The notes under the pieces: generated by a model | The model's database searches: none | Seen by the model: the letters and a program-made list of their open reading frames with translations, nothing else | What the model was told of the DNA's origin: nothing | Source of the DNA: JAKFDK01 sp036676195 | GTDB lineage: Bacteria; Bacillota; Sulfobacillia; Symbiobacteriales; ZC4RG38 | NCBI GenBank assembly: GCA_036676195.1 | Contig: JAKFDK010000102.1 | Span: 1 to 48,381 of the forward strand | DNA length: 48,381 nt | Reading direction: 5' to 3' | In this document: positions 1-8,448 of the stretch, one piece after another | How positions within the stretch are numbered: the stretch's first letter is position 1 | Layout of the letters: each line of letters opens with the position of its first letter | Position numbers and translations under genes: made by a program

Positions 1-1
1 C

Positions 2-3000
2 GACAGCGGCGAGAACATCATCTTCGGCGGAGCGGGCGCCGACCGCACGGTGACGGTGCTGCCGGCGGAAGGCCAGAGCGGCACGGCGACCATCACGGTA
101 ACGGTGAGCGACGGGGCGGCCAGTGCCGGCACCAGCTTTACCCTGACCGTGACGGCGGTGAATGACGCGCCGGTGCTGGCGGCGAATGCCGGGCTGACGG
201 TGAACGAGGGCGGGTCCGGGAGCATCACGGCAGCGAAGCTGCAGGTAACGGATGCCGACAACACGGCAGCGCAACTGACGTACACAGTGGCAACAGCGCC
301 GGCCAACGGCACCCTGCTCAAGAGCGGGAGCGCCCTGGCCCAGGACGGGGCCTTCACGCAGGCGGACGTGGACGCCGGGGCGATCAGCTACACGCACAAC
401 GGCGGCGAGACCACGACCGACAGCTTTGCCTTCACCGTCTCGGACGGGGCGGGCGGGAGCATTGGCAGCACGGCCTTCAGCATCACGGTAACAGCAGTGA
501 ATGACGCCCCTGCGCCGCCCGTGTTTGTCAGTCCGGCGGCTGACTCCCGCCATGTGGACACCGTGGCGCTGGCCGCAGTGACCATGGACGCCGAAGGGAA
601 TGACTACCACGTAACCTTTGAGGTGCACGGCAACAGCAGCTTCAGCGATCCGCAGCAGATCCTGACAGGCACAACGGTAGCTTCGGGCGCCGAATCCACG
701 GTTACCTGGCCTGTGGAGTTGCCGGCGGGAACCTACTACCTCCGGGCCAGGGCCACAGACAGCGTTGGGGCAGACTCGGGCTATACCGAGCTTGGGGCCA
801 TTACGGTGGGCCGGTCCCCGAACGCCGCTACGTCGCTCAACCCGAGCGGCGGTAACTGGGTGACCACCACCACACCGGACCTGACCTGGAGCTTCTCCAG
901 CCGGGATTCGACAGCGACGCAGGGCGCTTTCCAGGTCTATCTCAAGAATCCGGAGGGCACCACCGTAAGTGATTCCGGCAAGACCAACGGCGAAGTCGGC
1001 AGCTATACCGTCCCGGATGCCACCCTGACCGAGAGCACCTTCAGTTGGTCGGTGCGGACGTGGGACAACCACGGCAACCCCGGTGGCTACGCCGCCGAGG
1101 CCACCTTCCGAGTCGACACTGTACCTCCGGTCGTGGCGGCGCTGGCGCCTCTGACGGTTAAGTTCACATCCTCCGCCGTCATCAAGCCGGAAAACCTGCA
1201 GGTAACGGATGCCCAGAGCACGGCCGGGCAGTTGGTCTACACCCTGACCGGAGTCCCGGTCAAAGGCACGTTAATGAAACAAGGGGCGAGTCTGGCCGCA
1301 GGCGACACCTTCACCCAGGCAGATGTGGATGACGGACACATCGAGTATCGCAGCGACACAACCGGTACAGACCAGGTCACCTTCAGCGTGTCTGACCTGG
1401 CCGGAAACACGCGGGAGGTGCAAGTCCCCGTCACAATCTCCGAGCCGCTGTCTGGGAACGCACGGCTAAAGTCGCTGGAGATTTCGCCCGGCAGCCTGGC
1501 GCCGGCTTTCTCGCCCGACATCACCAGCTACCGGGCCACCGTGCCGCACGACACCAGGTCGGTTGATGTCCAGGGCAGCCCAGAAGAGCCCGGGGCCACC
1601 GTAACCGTAGGCGGGAACACCGGCAATCTGGAGATCGGCCCGAATACGGTGGTTGTCAAGGTACGGGCACCGAACGGCCTGATCCGGACCTACACCATTA
1701 CCGTCAACCGCGCAGCCCCACCGCTGCTGCAAACCCTGGAAGTTGACCCCGGGGAGGTGCAGCCAGTCTTTGCCGCCACAGTGGACTCATACACGGTGGA
1801 AGTGAAGAACGAGGTCGGCAGCCTGACCCTGACGGCCGTCCCGGTGGATCCCGCAGACAGCGTGACCGTAAACGGGAATCCCGTCGACGCAGAAGCGAGC
1901 ACCCTTGACCTGAAGCTGGGCGACAACGTGTTTACACTGGTGGTGGCAGATGAAGACCAGGTGGCCCGCACGACCTACACGCTGACCGTGAGGAGGGCTC
2001 AGGTCAAGGAACTGTTCCTGGACAGCGCGGGCTATCGCCTGACGCCAGGCGGCACCCACGAGACGGTGGTGACGGCCAGATATACCGACGGCACGGAAGG
2101 GATCGTTGAAAAACAGGGAATTCCGGGCTTTCCAGTCGAGTATGCCGCCGAGGACCCGGCCGTGGCCCGGTTAGACCAGACGGGCCTGGTGACCGGCCTG
2201 GCCTACGGCCGCACCAAGGTCAGCGTGACCTACCAGGAGCAGCAGGCAGAGGCGCAGATTGCCATCGTGGCCGACGGTACCGTAGCCGTCGGATCGGGAC
2301 ATACACTGGTGGTGCGGGAGGAAGGCGTCATCCAGGCCTGGGGCCTGAATCAGAATGGCCAGGTGGGCGACAGCACCACGGTGGACCGCAGCACCCCGGT
2401 GACAGTGCAGGGGATAGTCGGGGCGACATACGTAAGTGCGGGTGGACAGCATAGCCTGGCGGCGGCCGACGGACTTCTCTGGACATGGGGCGCCAACGGG
2501 AGCGGCCAACTGGGCGATGGAACCACGACGGATAACCCGACGCCAAGGGCCAATCGCGATCTGTTCGGTGTCTCTGCCGTGGCGGCCGGGCGGGAACACT
2601 CGCTGGCGTTACTGTCCGACGGGAGCGTGTGGACCTGGGGCGCCAACGGTCACGGACAATTGGGCGACGGCTCCGTGCAGGACCGGTTCGTGCCGCAGCC
2701 GGTTGACGGCCTGAGTAACGTTGTCTCCGTTGCCGCCGGCGAGCATCACTCGTTGGCCCTCACGGCGGACGGCACAGTCTGGGCCTGGGGCGCCAACGAT
2801 TCAGGCCAGCTTGGCGACGGAACTGTTACGGACCGCAGCACCCCTGTACCCGTTCAGGGCCTGCCGAAGGTGGTGGTGGTCGCCACCGGTCAGGATCATT
2901 CCCTGGCCCTGGCCGAGGACGGCAGCGTCTGGTCCTGGGGCAGCAACACCTCGGGTCAGCTCGGCAACGCGGCAACTGGCCGGCAGCCAACGGCGCAGCA

Positions 3001-4192
3001 GGTGCCGGAACTGACCGATGTGGTCTCGCTGGCTGCCGGAGGTGAGCACTCCCTGGCCGTCCTGGCGGACGGCAGCGTCATGGGCTGGGGGTCTGACTCC
3101 CACGGTCAACTGGGAGCCGACCTGGATCCGATCACCGCCAACCCCGTGCAGATACCGGGACTGGATCGGGTTGTAGCCGTGGTCGCCGGCTCGCGGCACT
3201 CCGTGGCGCTGCGCTCAGACGGGGGGCTCCTGGTCTGGGGATATGGCGGTGACTACCAGGCCGGAAACGGCTCCTCAAGCCCGGTATCTGAACCCGATGA
3301 GGTGGACCTGCCGCCGGTTGATAAGGAGGCCGCCGAGTACGAAGAGTCACCGCCAGAGTCCGAAGTGGGCATGATCATCGTCGGATCGAATGGGCAGAAC
3401 CCCGGAGGGCAAAACCCCGGAGGGCAGAACCCCGGAGGGCAGAACCCCGGAGGGCAGAACCCCGGAGGGCAGAACCCCGGAGGGCAGAACCCCGGAGGGC
3501 AGGACCCCGGTGAGCAGGACCCCGGGGAGCAGAACCCAGGGGAGCAGAACCCAGGGGAGCAGAACCCCGAGCAGCAGGACCCCGAGCAGCAGGACCCCGA
3601 GGAGCAGAACCCCGGCGAGCAGGACCCCGGGACGAAGTTCACCGACCTGACCGGCCACTGGGCAGAGCAGTCGATTCTGGAACTGGTGGCGACCGGCGTG
3701 ATCACCGGTTTTCCAGATCAGACCTTCCGTCCGGAGGCACCAGTCAGCCGCCTTCAGTTCGCCGTCATGCTAGCGCGCATCCTGGGCGCCGATACGACCA
3801 GTGGCCAGGATGAGGAGTCGGGATTTTCCGACGGCGACCAGATTCCGGCCTGGGCGGCTGCGTCGGTGGCAGAGATGGCAAGGCTGGGGCTGGTGAGCGG
3901 CTATCCTGACGGCAGCTTCCGGCCGGATGACACCGTTAGCCGCGCTGAACTGGCAGCCCTGGTAACCCGGGTATTTCAGTACCTGGGGGCTGACCCCACG
4001 GTGGCAGAGTTGGTCTTTACCGACCTGGATGACCTTCCGGAATGGTCCCTGCCCTCGATTCGCTCTGCCGTGGGTGCCGGTCTGCTGTCGGGCTATCCCG
4101 ACGGCAGCTTCCGGGCGTCAGACCCGGCCAGCCGGGCCCAGTCGGCGGTTATCCTCCGCCGGTTGCAGGTCCTTGTCGGCCCCGTGGACTGA
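2..4192 (+). CDS. Large S-layer-anchored surface protein with cadherin-like, RCC1 and SLH domains (5' end missing)
   Basis: The reading frame is open from base 2, so the true start lies upstream of the window. In order it shows: cadherin/CSPG-type repeats (about 150-515 and 1130-1450, joined by VTAVNDAP-like linkers), a fibronectin-III-like stretch (515-800), two cadherin-like beta-sandwich domains (1465-1710, 1725-2000; each ends YTITVNR or YTLTVRR), a bacterial Ig-2-like domain (2005-2265), about seven RCC1 repeats (2280-3250, recurring WGxNxxGQLGDG and AAGxxHSLAL), a low-complexity linker (3398-3631), and three SLH repeats (3639-3785, 3822-3977, 4014-4168) with GYPDGSFRP motifs. SLH repeats bind pyruvylated secondary cell-wall polymer in Gram-positive bacteria, so the protein is probably displayed on the wall with the propeller outermost. 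Ligand and role are unknown. The stop is followed 33 bases later by a strong hairpin, suggesting the end of its transcript. Confidence 0.93.
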   Translation, partial: DSGENIIFGGAGADRTVTVLPAEGQSGTATITVTVSDGAASAGTSFTLTVTAVNDAPVLAANAGLTVNEGGSGSITAAKLQVTDADNTAAQLTYTVATAPANGTLLKSGSALAQDGAFTQADVDAGAISYTHNGGETTTDSFAFTVSDGAGGSIGSTAFSITVTAVNDAPAPPVFVSPAADSRHVDTVALAAVTMDAEGNDYHVTFEVHGNSSFSDPQQILTGTTVASGAESTVTWPVELPAGTYYLRARATDSVGADSGYTELGAITVGRSPNAATSLNPSGGNWVTTTTPDLTWSFSSRDSTATQGAFQVYLKNPEGTTVSDSGKTNGEVGSYTVPDATLTESTFSWSVRTWDNHGNPGGYAAEATFRVDTVPPVVAALAPLTVKFTSSAVIKPENLQVTDAQSTAGQLVYTLTGVPVKGTLMKQGASLAAGDTFTQADVDDGHIEYRSDTTGTDQVTFSVSDLAGNTREVQVPVTISEPLSGNARLKSLEISPGSLAPAFSPDITSYRATVPHDTRSVDVQGSPEEPGATVTVGGNTGNLEIGPNTVVVKVRAPNGLIRTYTITVNRAAPPLLQTLEVDPGEVQPVFAATVDSYTVEVKNEVGSLTLTAVPVDPADSVTVNGNPVDAEASTLDLKLGDNVFTLVVADEDQVARTTYTLTVRRAQVKELFLDSAGYRLTPGGTHETVVTARYTDGTEGIVEKQGIPGFPVEYAAEDPAVARLDQTGLVTGLAYGRTKVSVTYQEQQAEAQIAIVADGTVAVGSGHTLVVREEGVIQAWGLNQNGQVGDSTTVDRSTPVTVQGIVGATYVSAGGQHSLAAADGLLWTWGANGSGQLGDGTTTDNPTPRANRDLFGVSAVAAGREHSLALLSDGSVWTWGANGHGQLGDGSVQDRFVPQPVDGLSNVVSVAAGEHHSLALTADGTVWAWGANDSGQLGDGTVTDRSTPVPVQGLPKVVVVATGQDHSLALAEDGSVWSWGSNTSGQLGNAATGRQPTAQQVPELTDVVSLAAGGEHSLAVLADGSVMGWGSDSHGQLGADLDPITANPVQIPGLDRVVAVVAGSRHSVALRSDGGLLVWGYGGDYQAGNGSSSPVSEPDEVDLPPVDKEAAEYEESPPESEVGMIIVGSNGQNPGGQNPGGQNPGGQNPGGQNPGGQNPGGQNPGGQDPGEQDPGEQNPGEQNPGEQNPEQQDPEQQDPEEQNPGEQDPGTKFTDLTGHWAEQSILELVATGVITGFPDQTFRPEAPVSRLQFAVMLARILGADTTSGQDEESGFSDGDQIPAWAAASVAEMARLGLVSGYPDGSFRPDDTVSRAELAALVTRVFQYLGADPTVAELVFTDLDDLPEWSLPSIRSAVGAGLLSGYPDGSFRASDPASRAQSAVILRRLQVLVGPVD
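3398..3631 (+). repeat. 15-bp tandem repeat encoding (N/D)PGGQ-type pentapeptides
   Basis: Fifteen full pentapeptide units plus three residues lie in frame: seven NPGGQ, then DPGEQ, NPGEQ, NPEQQ, DPEQQ and DPEEQ variants. The first units are nearly identical at DNA level and later ones diverge. It makes a flexible, increasingly acidic spacer between the RCC1 propeller and the wall-binding SLH repeats. The period of 15 bp makes it a likely site of length variation. Confidence 0.95.
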
Positions 4193-4224
4193 TTGGGGTA
4201 TGGCACGATCCCGGGCACCTGTGC

Positions 4225-4254
4225 GAAAGCCAGCCTTGTCATGGGCTGGCTTTC
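4225..4254 (+). terminator. Perfect 11-bp hairpin after the surface-protein gene
   Basis: Arms GAAAGCCAGCC (4225-4235) and GGCTGGCTTTC (4244-4254) are exact inverted repeats around an 8-base loop. It starts 33 bases after the stop of the SLH protein. There is no long T tract, so it is a probable but not classical intrinsic terminator. Confidence 0.6.
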
Positions 4255-4329
4255 GGCTACGGCGTCGAGCAGCGCCCGCGGGCTGTTGTCGGTCGGGGTT
4301 GCGATGTAGTCCGTGACCTTCAGGACTGT

Positions 4330-5363
4330 GTCCGAGCAGTAGAACTTCATCATGAGACCTTTCGAGCTACTCGCGAGAAAATCGGCGCTCAACTCCAGGA
4401 ATCGGGGATCAGCATTGCCCAGGCCGACCGCTTGCTGGAATCTTGGCTGATTCGGGGCGACTTCCTGCTCACAGCCTTTGGCCATGGGTTTGATTTCGTT
4501 GTAGGTAACCCGCCTTACGTTCGCCAGGAACTAATCCCTGATGTGTTGCTAACCGAATATCGGAAACGGTTCCAGACTATCTATGACCGTGCAGACCTGT
4601 ACGTACCGTTGGACCACTTCGTCGGTTGATCGCCGAGCGGTATCACGTTAAGTACCATGTGGACATGGTAGACACACCAGCGTTCAAATCAAATGTAATA
4701 GCGTATCCTGCCATAACGGTTATTACCAATGAACCAGCCGGGCCGACTCGCATGGCTAAGCAACCTCCACTTGACCCTGATGTTGTGGCGTCCCTGGCGA
4801 AAGCCATGGGTGACCCCACTAAAGCCTTCAGTGTGCCTGTGACCGAGGTTTCAATCGTGGCACAAGGGTCTGAACCCTGGATGCTAGGTGCCTTGGATCG
4901 CTGGGCGATTGTCCGCAAGCTCGAAGCGATGCTACCGACAATCGAAGAAGCTGGTTGTAGAGTTGGGATCGGCGTTGCCACTGGTGCGGACAAGGTATTT
5001 ATTGGCCAGTGCCAGGCCCATGTGGTTTATGACGATGGTGAGTTCTACCCTCATCACAATCTTTACTATGTAACCTCTGAAGATTGGGATCTGAAGGCGC
5101 TTCAGGCGGTTCTTCTCTCTGGTATTGCGACCTTGTTCGTTGCAGCATACTCCACCAGAATGGCTGGTGGCTTTCTGCGGTTCCAAGCGCAGTACCTGCG
5201 ACGGATTCGCATTCCCCGATGGACCCATGTCCCCGACGACCTCAAGGTAGAACTTGTGCTGGTAGCAGCGGAGGGCGACGCAGAAGCGTGCAATCAAGTA
5301 GTGTTCAATCTCTATGGGCTATCCAAGGAGGAGCAAGCAGTTATCAAGGGAAGTGAAGAGTAG
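4330..5363 (+). pseudogene. Decayed Eco57I-like DNA methyltransferase of a restriction-modification system
   Basis: Two adjacent frames together resemble the N6-adenine methyltransferase family (Eco57I-like). The first (to about 4629) contains the catalytic motif IV as VGNPPYVRQE near 4498-4527 and ends DRADLYVPLDHF. The second, from about 4624, begins RRLIAERYHV and continues DMVDTPAF and then the target-recognition part, ending at 5363. In intact relatives about 30 residues, including a GFICADRW-like strand, separate these two pieces; here they are deleted and the frame shifts at the junction near 4620. The N-terminal part with the AdoMet-binding motif I is also absent. It sits 2 bases before the nuclease remnant, which fits a former two-gene R-M operon. 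Base composition is noticeably less GC-rich than the flanking genes, which fits horizontal gain. It cannot encode an active enzyme as written. Confidence 0.8.
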
Positions 5364-5365
5364 GA

Positions 5366-5893
5366 ATGGCACTGAATCTGGCCAACTACGAGCAGAAAGC
5401 ACGGGACGCAGTCAAGACCTTCTGGAACACTCGGGAACAAGCGAAGCAGAGGCAGGCGGAGTTAGGAACGCAGGACCAGGGTGAGCGATCCGGTGTCACC
5501 GCTGGAAAGAACATGGATGGCTTTGTTGAACTTGCCGTGGAAATAATCCGAGGCAACGGGCTGACGGACGCCGAGATCATGCTGAAGAAATCGGCCTTAC
5601 ATTTCCTGGGTATTTCCGGCCGGCCAAGCTGTGGGACATCCTGGTGGTCAGCAACAACCGTCTAATTGCACCTCTGGATCAACCCCGGGGGGGGCTCTCG
5701 GGCTCCGTGCGGGCCCTATAGGTTAGATAGAGAAGGCGTCAGGCTACCATGGAGTAGAAGAGCTCGGTGCAGTCGATCCACTGTCTCCAATTGGAGTTCT
5801 TCGTGCAAGACATTCGAGGCGGGATTAGGTGGAATGGAGCAGGGCTTTGCCGGCACCTTCGACCAGATCGCGGCATACCTGGCGCAAGCCTGA
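5366..5893 (+). pseudogene. Decayed XamI-like type II restriction endonuclease
   Basis: The frame starting at 5366 encodes MALNLANYEQKARDAVK and later KNMDGFVELAVEIIRGNGLTD, which I recognise as the N-terminus of XamI-family endonucleases. Near 5590 the frame shifts: the next expected segment (LTFPGYFRPAKLWDILVVSN) continues in another frame to about 5680. The central part of the nuclease is then missing, and only a short tail frame ending at 5893 (FDQIAAYLAQA) remains. XamI-family enzymes are usually around 300 residues, so most of the fold including much of the catalytic core is lost. The gene directly follows the methyltransferase remnant. The family assignment is from memory of the N-terminal sequence and should be treated as probable. 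Confidence 0.7.
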
Positions 5894-5957
5894 GAGCCAT
5901 CTGACGACCGCACCCTCGCCCTCGCCGGTGGCGGGGGTTTTGCGCGCCGGACGGCCA

Positions 5958-7055
5958 TCATCCGCTTCCCGGAATCTCGCCGAGCCGCTCCCGGATATGC
6001 TCATCCGTGAGCGGCTCGGTATAGTCGACCGTGACCAGGTGCACACCGGCCTGCCGGCAGATCTCCGCCTTCCGGGCATCACGGGTTTTCAGTTGCCCAA
6101 GGGCCTCCTCCCCGCCCCAGGCCTTGATCGGACGGAAGTGCTGCTGCCCCTGGTACTCAAGGGCCAGCCTCCGTGCGGGCAAATAGACGTCCAGCTCGAG
6201 CCCGTCCATCCACTCCGGCCGGTAGTGGCGGAGGACCTGCTCTCCGGGGAAGAGCCGGCAGATCATGTAGAAAAGCTGGGTCTCGCTTATCCAGCCCTCG
6301 CCGACCGCGCGGACCCCAAATTCGGCCCGTGTGATGTTCTGAACGGCGTTCCCCAGTTCCCGGCGCGGCTTGTTCAGTTGCCAGTCGATCGCCTCAAGCG
6401 GGGCCGCCTCCGCTGCCGTTACATTCGGCCAGTGCGACCGCTCGCTGCGCGCAATCTCCCGCCGGGGACCGTTCATCAGAGCGGCCAGTCTGGCCCGAAT
6501 ATCCCGGGCCTGGGTTGACAGCGCCTCGATCCGGCCAAGCACGTCATGGTATTCCGGCGGACAAACGTCTGGCAAATACTTGTGCGTCGAAGGGTGAATC
6601 CCCAGGCGCAGGTAGGTCTGGTTAATATACCAACCATAAGTCTGCACAAATCGCTGTCCGTCCTTCTCGTGACAATACCGCAGGGTCGGCGCCTCCAGGT
6701 TGCAGCGATGGCATAGGCCGGGCAAGAAGCGCAGAGCCGCAACGGGATCTGCCTGCTCCACAAAGGCTCTTGAGATGATATCTGGGAAGAATCCGAAATC
6801 CAGCGGCGGCAAGCGCCAGCGATTGGCATCATCGAGCCCTTCGGCCGGCTGAGCCAGACGGAACAGATTGCGGACCGCCCCTTCCGCACACGCGCAGAGA
6901 GCCGGCTGTTCGTCCCGGCTCGTGGCAAAGGCGAAGAAGGTGCCGTTGTGGTTCGAGTAGTATACCAGAGGCGCCGGCAGATTCTCCCTGGCCAGAGGGC
7001 TGCCGAGAGCAATCGGCGGGAGCCCCTTGCCCCTCTTCGAGTGCCTGGGCGGCAC
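5958..7055 (-). CDS. Predicted PD-(D/E)XK-fold nuclease with N-terminal cysteine motifs
   Basis: A 365-residue soluble protein starting at GTG (7055), with AGGAGG 8 bases upstream. The C-terminal third carries a nuclease-like signature: GLELDVYLP (Asp289), then LALEYQGQQHF (Glu300, Gln302), an upstream conserved-looking Glu258 in SETQLF, and a downstream TVDYTEPLT strand. This D-x(10)-E-x-Q pattern is typical of PD-(D/E)XK or Vsr/EDxHD-type endonuclease folds. The N-terminal part has CAC (Cys54, Cys56) and CHRC (Cys115, Cys118), a possible zinc site, followed by a helical middle region (about 170-240). It is convergent with the decayed restriction-modification remnant and may be the surviving member of a defence locus. 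The exact function is unknown; a housekeeping DNA-repair role is equally possible. Confidence 0.65.
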   Translation of the reverse strand: MPPRHSKRGKGLPPIALGSPLARENLPAPLVYYSNHNGTFFAFATSRDEQPALCACAEGAVRNLFRLAQPAEGLDDANRWRLPPLDFGFFPDIISRAFVEQADPVAALRFLPGLCHRCNLEAPTLRYCHEKDGQRFVQTYGWYINQTYLRLGIHPSTHKYLPDVCPPEYHDVLGRIEALSTQARDIRARLAALMNGPRREIARSERSHWPNVTAAEAAPLEAIDWQLNKPRRELGNAVQNITRAEFGVRAVGEGWISETQLFYMICRLFPGEQVLRHYRPEWMDGLELDVYLPARRLALEYQGQQHFRPIKAWGGEEALGQLKTRDARKAEICRQAGVHLVTVDYTEPLTDEHIRERLGEIPGSG

Positions 7056-7156
7056 GATTATCTCCTCCTGATCCTTCCCCAGATAGTACGGTGCCGGGCG
7101 TGATGATTCCTGTGAGGGACGGTACCTGGTCGTCCAGGGCGTTCCTGGATGGTGTT

Positions 7157-7179
7157 GGTATTAACGTAATGGTAATACC
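7157..7179 (-). terminator. Small hairpin after the six-gene operon
   Basis: Arms GGTATTA and TAATACC are exact inverted repeats around a 9-base loop, 34 bases past the stop of the last gene of the operon read on the minus strand. It is AT-rich and short and lacks a T run, so it may be a weak terminator or a protein site. The rest of 7056-7212 shows nothing beyond the ribosome site of the neighbouring gene. Confidence 0.3.
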
Positions 7180-7212
7180 TGGAGCGACCGGGCTGCGTTC
7201 GTGGGGGGTAAC

Positions 7213-8436
7213 TCATTCCGAGTATGGGAAAAGCTGAACCTCCGCGTCGTGTAAGGGGTTAATGCCTTTAGACCGGCCAGGGAAAAGGAGGTAATCGAAG
7301 TGTACATACCACTTACTCTCTGAAGTGTTGAACATAATTTCTCTCGCCTGGTAGTCGCCGTTAAACGGGCCGGCCTTAGAAATGCGAACGACCACCTTCT
7401 TGGGAACGCGTGGCTCCGTTGCGGTCGATTGGAGCGAAATCCAGGACCAATGTGCTTTGCTGCTTTCCATGTACTGGCTAATCTTATATGTCTGCGAGAA
7501 TGGCAGCCAGATTTGCAGTGATTTCTCGACAGGCGGTTGCGCACCCCAGCAGCGCAGGGTATAGACTGCACTCTGCTGCGCCCTGGTCAGGTGGGAGCCG
7601 CTGTTCCCCGGCCAGAATAGCCCGGGGAACTGATCAATCGAACAACCGCTGGCGTTTCTGGTCTTCCAGGTGAGGCGTATTTCCTGGTCAGGGTCAGTAA
7701 TCGGGTTCGGTTCGATCTTGAACATCTCAATCGGCTGTTGGGTGTGAACCTCAACGTGCACCTGGGACGTGCAGACCTTGCCCTCGCCTTCCGCCCGGAT
7801 CGTGTAGCAGGTGGTTTCCGCCGGGCAGATCTCTTTGAAACCCTCCGCCTCGACGCGTTCCTCCCGGCCATTGTACAGGAGCTTGACCTGCGCGGCTGAC
7901 GTCGTGTTCCAGGTCAGCCTGACCGTCTGCCCAGGTTCGATGCTGGTCTTGTCGGCAGTGAGGTGAGCCAAGAGCGGTGGCCGCGTTTTGGGCACCCAGA
8001 TCTGCTCTGTGCAGAGGGTCTTCTTATTATGCACCAGCCGGACGTCGATGCACGCCTCGCCTGGCTGTCTGCTAACGCGTACACCGGTCAGCCGCACGCT
8101 GACCGACTCATGCGCGGCGAATGTCTGTTTTACGTTCGGCTTCAGTCGAAAGGCGAGATCGCCTTCCCTGACGACCCGCCAGTGCTCCGACTGATCCGGT
8201 GCCATCGCCAGCGAACCGATGTTGGAGACCAGGGCACCGGCGTCATGATCCTTGCGAACCGCAAAGGCAAGGTGGTCGAAGGCTACCTCTTTGTCAGAGG
8301 TGTTGCGCACGTAGATGGCGAGGTCGACGATGCTCGGATACTTGTCCTGCACCGTGAGATGGATGCTGGACGGCACGGCGCGGCAGGCGAGGGTCGCCTT
8401 TGTCCCCCAAGTCAACTGATTGGGCGTTTCGTCCAT
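7213..8436 (-). CDS. Uncharacterised beta-sandwich (Ig-like) protein, last gene of the six-gene operon
   Basis: About 407 residues. The start at 8436 gives AAGGAG an 8-base spacing; an in-frame ATG at 8442 is too close to it. No signal peptide or membrane segment is visible. The N-terminal about 130 residues look like a beta-rich accessory domain (alternating hydrophobic strands, VDLAIYVRNTSDKEVAF). Two Ig-like beta-sandwich modules follow: one begins TADKTSIEPGQTVRLTWNT and has YTIRAEGEG, the other KIEPNPITDPDQEIRLTW and has YTLRCWG. Such modules are common in adhesive or scaffold proteins. A C-terminal region of about 110 residues (ISLQSTATEPRVPKKVVVRIS onward) matches nothing I know. It begins 12 bases after the 1240-residue gene, so the two are surely co-transcribed. 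I do not recognise the family. Confidence 0.85.
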   Translation of the reverse strand: MDETPNQLTWGTKATLACRAVPSSIHLTVQDKYPSIVDLAIYVRNTSDKEVAFDHLAFAVRKDHDAGALVSNIGSLAMAPDQSEHWRVVREGDLAFRLKPNVKQTFAAHESVSVRLTGVRVSRQPGEACIDVRLVHNKKTLCTEQIWVPKTRPPLLAHLTADKTSIEPGQTVRLTWNTTSAAQVKLLYNGREERVEAEGFKEICPAETTCYTIRAEGEGKVCTSQVHVEVHTQQPIEMFKIEPNPITDPDQEIRLTWKTRNASGCSIDQFPGLFWPGNSGSHLTRAQQSAVYTLRCWGAQPPVEKSLQIWLPFSQTYKISQYMESSKAHWSWISLQSTATEPRVPKKVVVRISKAGPFNGDYQAREIMFNTSESKWYVHFDYLLFPGRSKGINPLHDAEVQLFPYSE

Positions 8437-8448
8437 GGTCATTGCTCC

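Noticed and set aside
3398..3631. Possible CRISPR array because of short regular repeats
   Set aside because: The 15-bp units are contiguous with no spacers and encode in-frame pentapeptides inside the SLH protein.
3253..3705. Antisense open frames of 103-150 codons rich in Pro, Cys and Gly (and an 86-codon sense-strand frame)
   Set aside because: They are products of reading the 15-bp repeat in other frames and have no independent support.
4093..4485. Minus-strand small open frame (MMKFYCSDTVLKVTDYIATP) near 4353
   Set aside because: It has good codon composition, but it reads through the terminator hairpin and runs antisense into the SLH gene; no family recognised. It remains a weak possibility.
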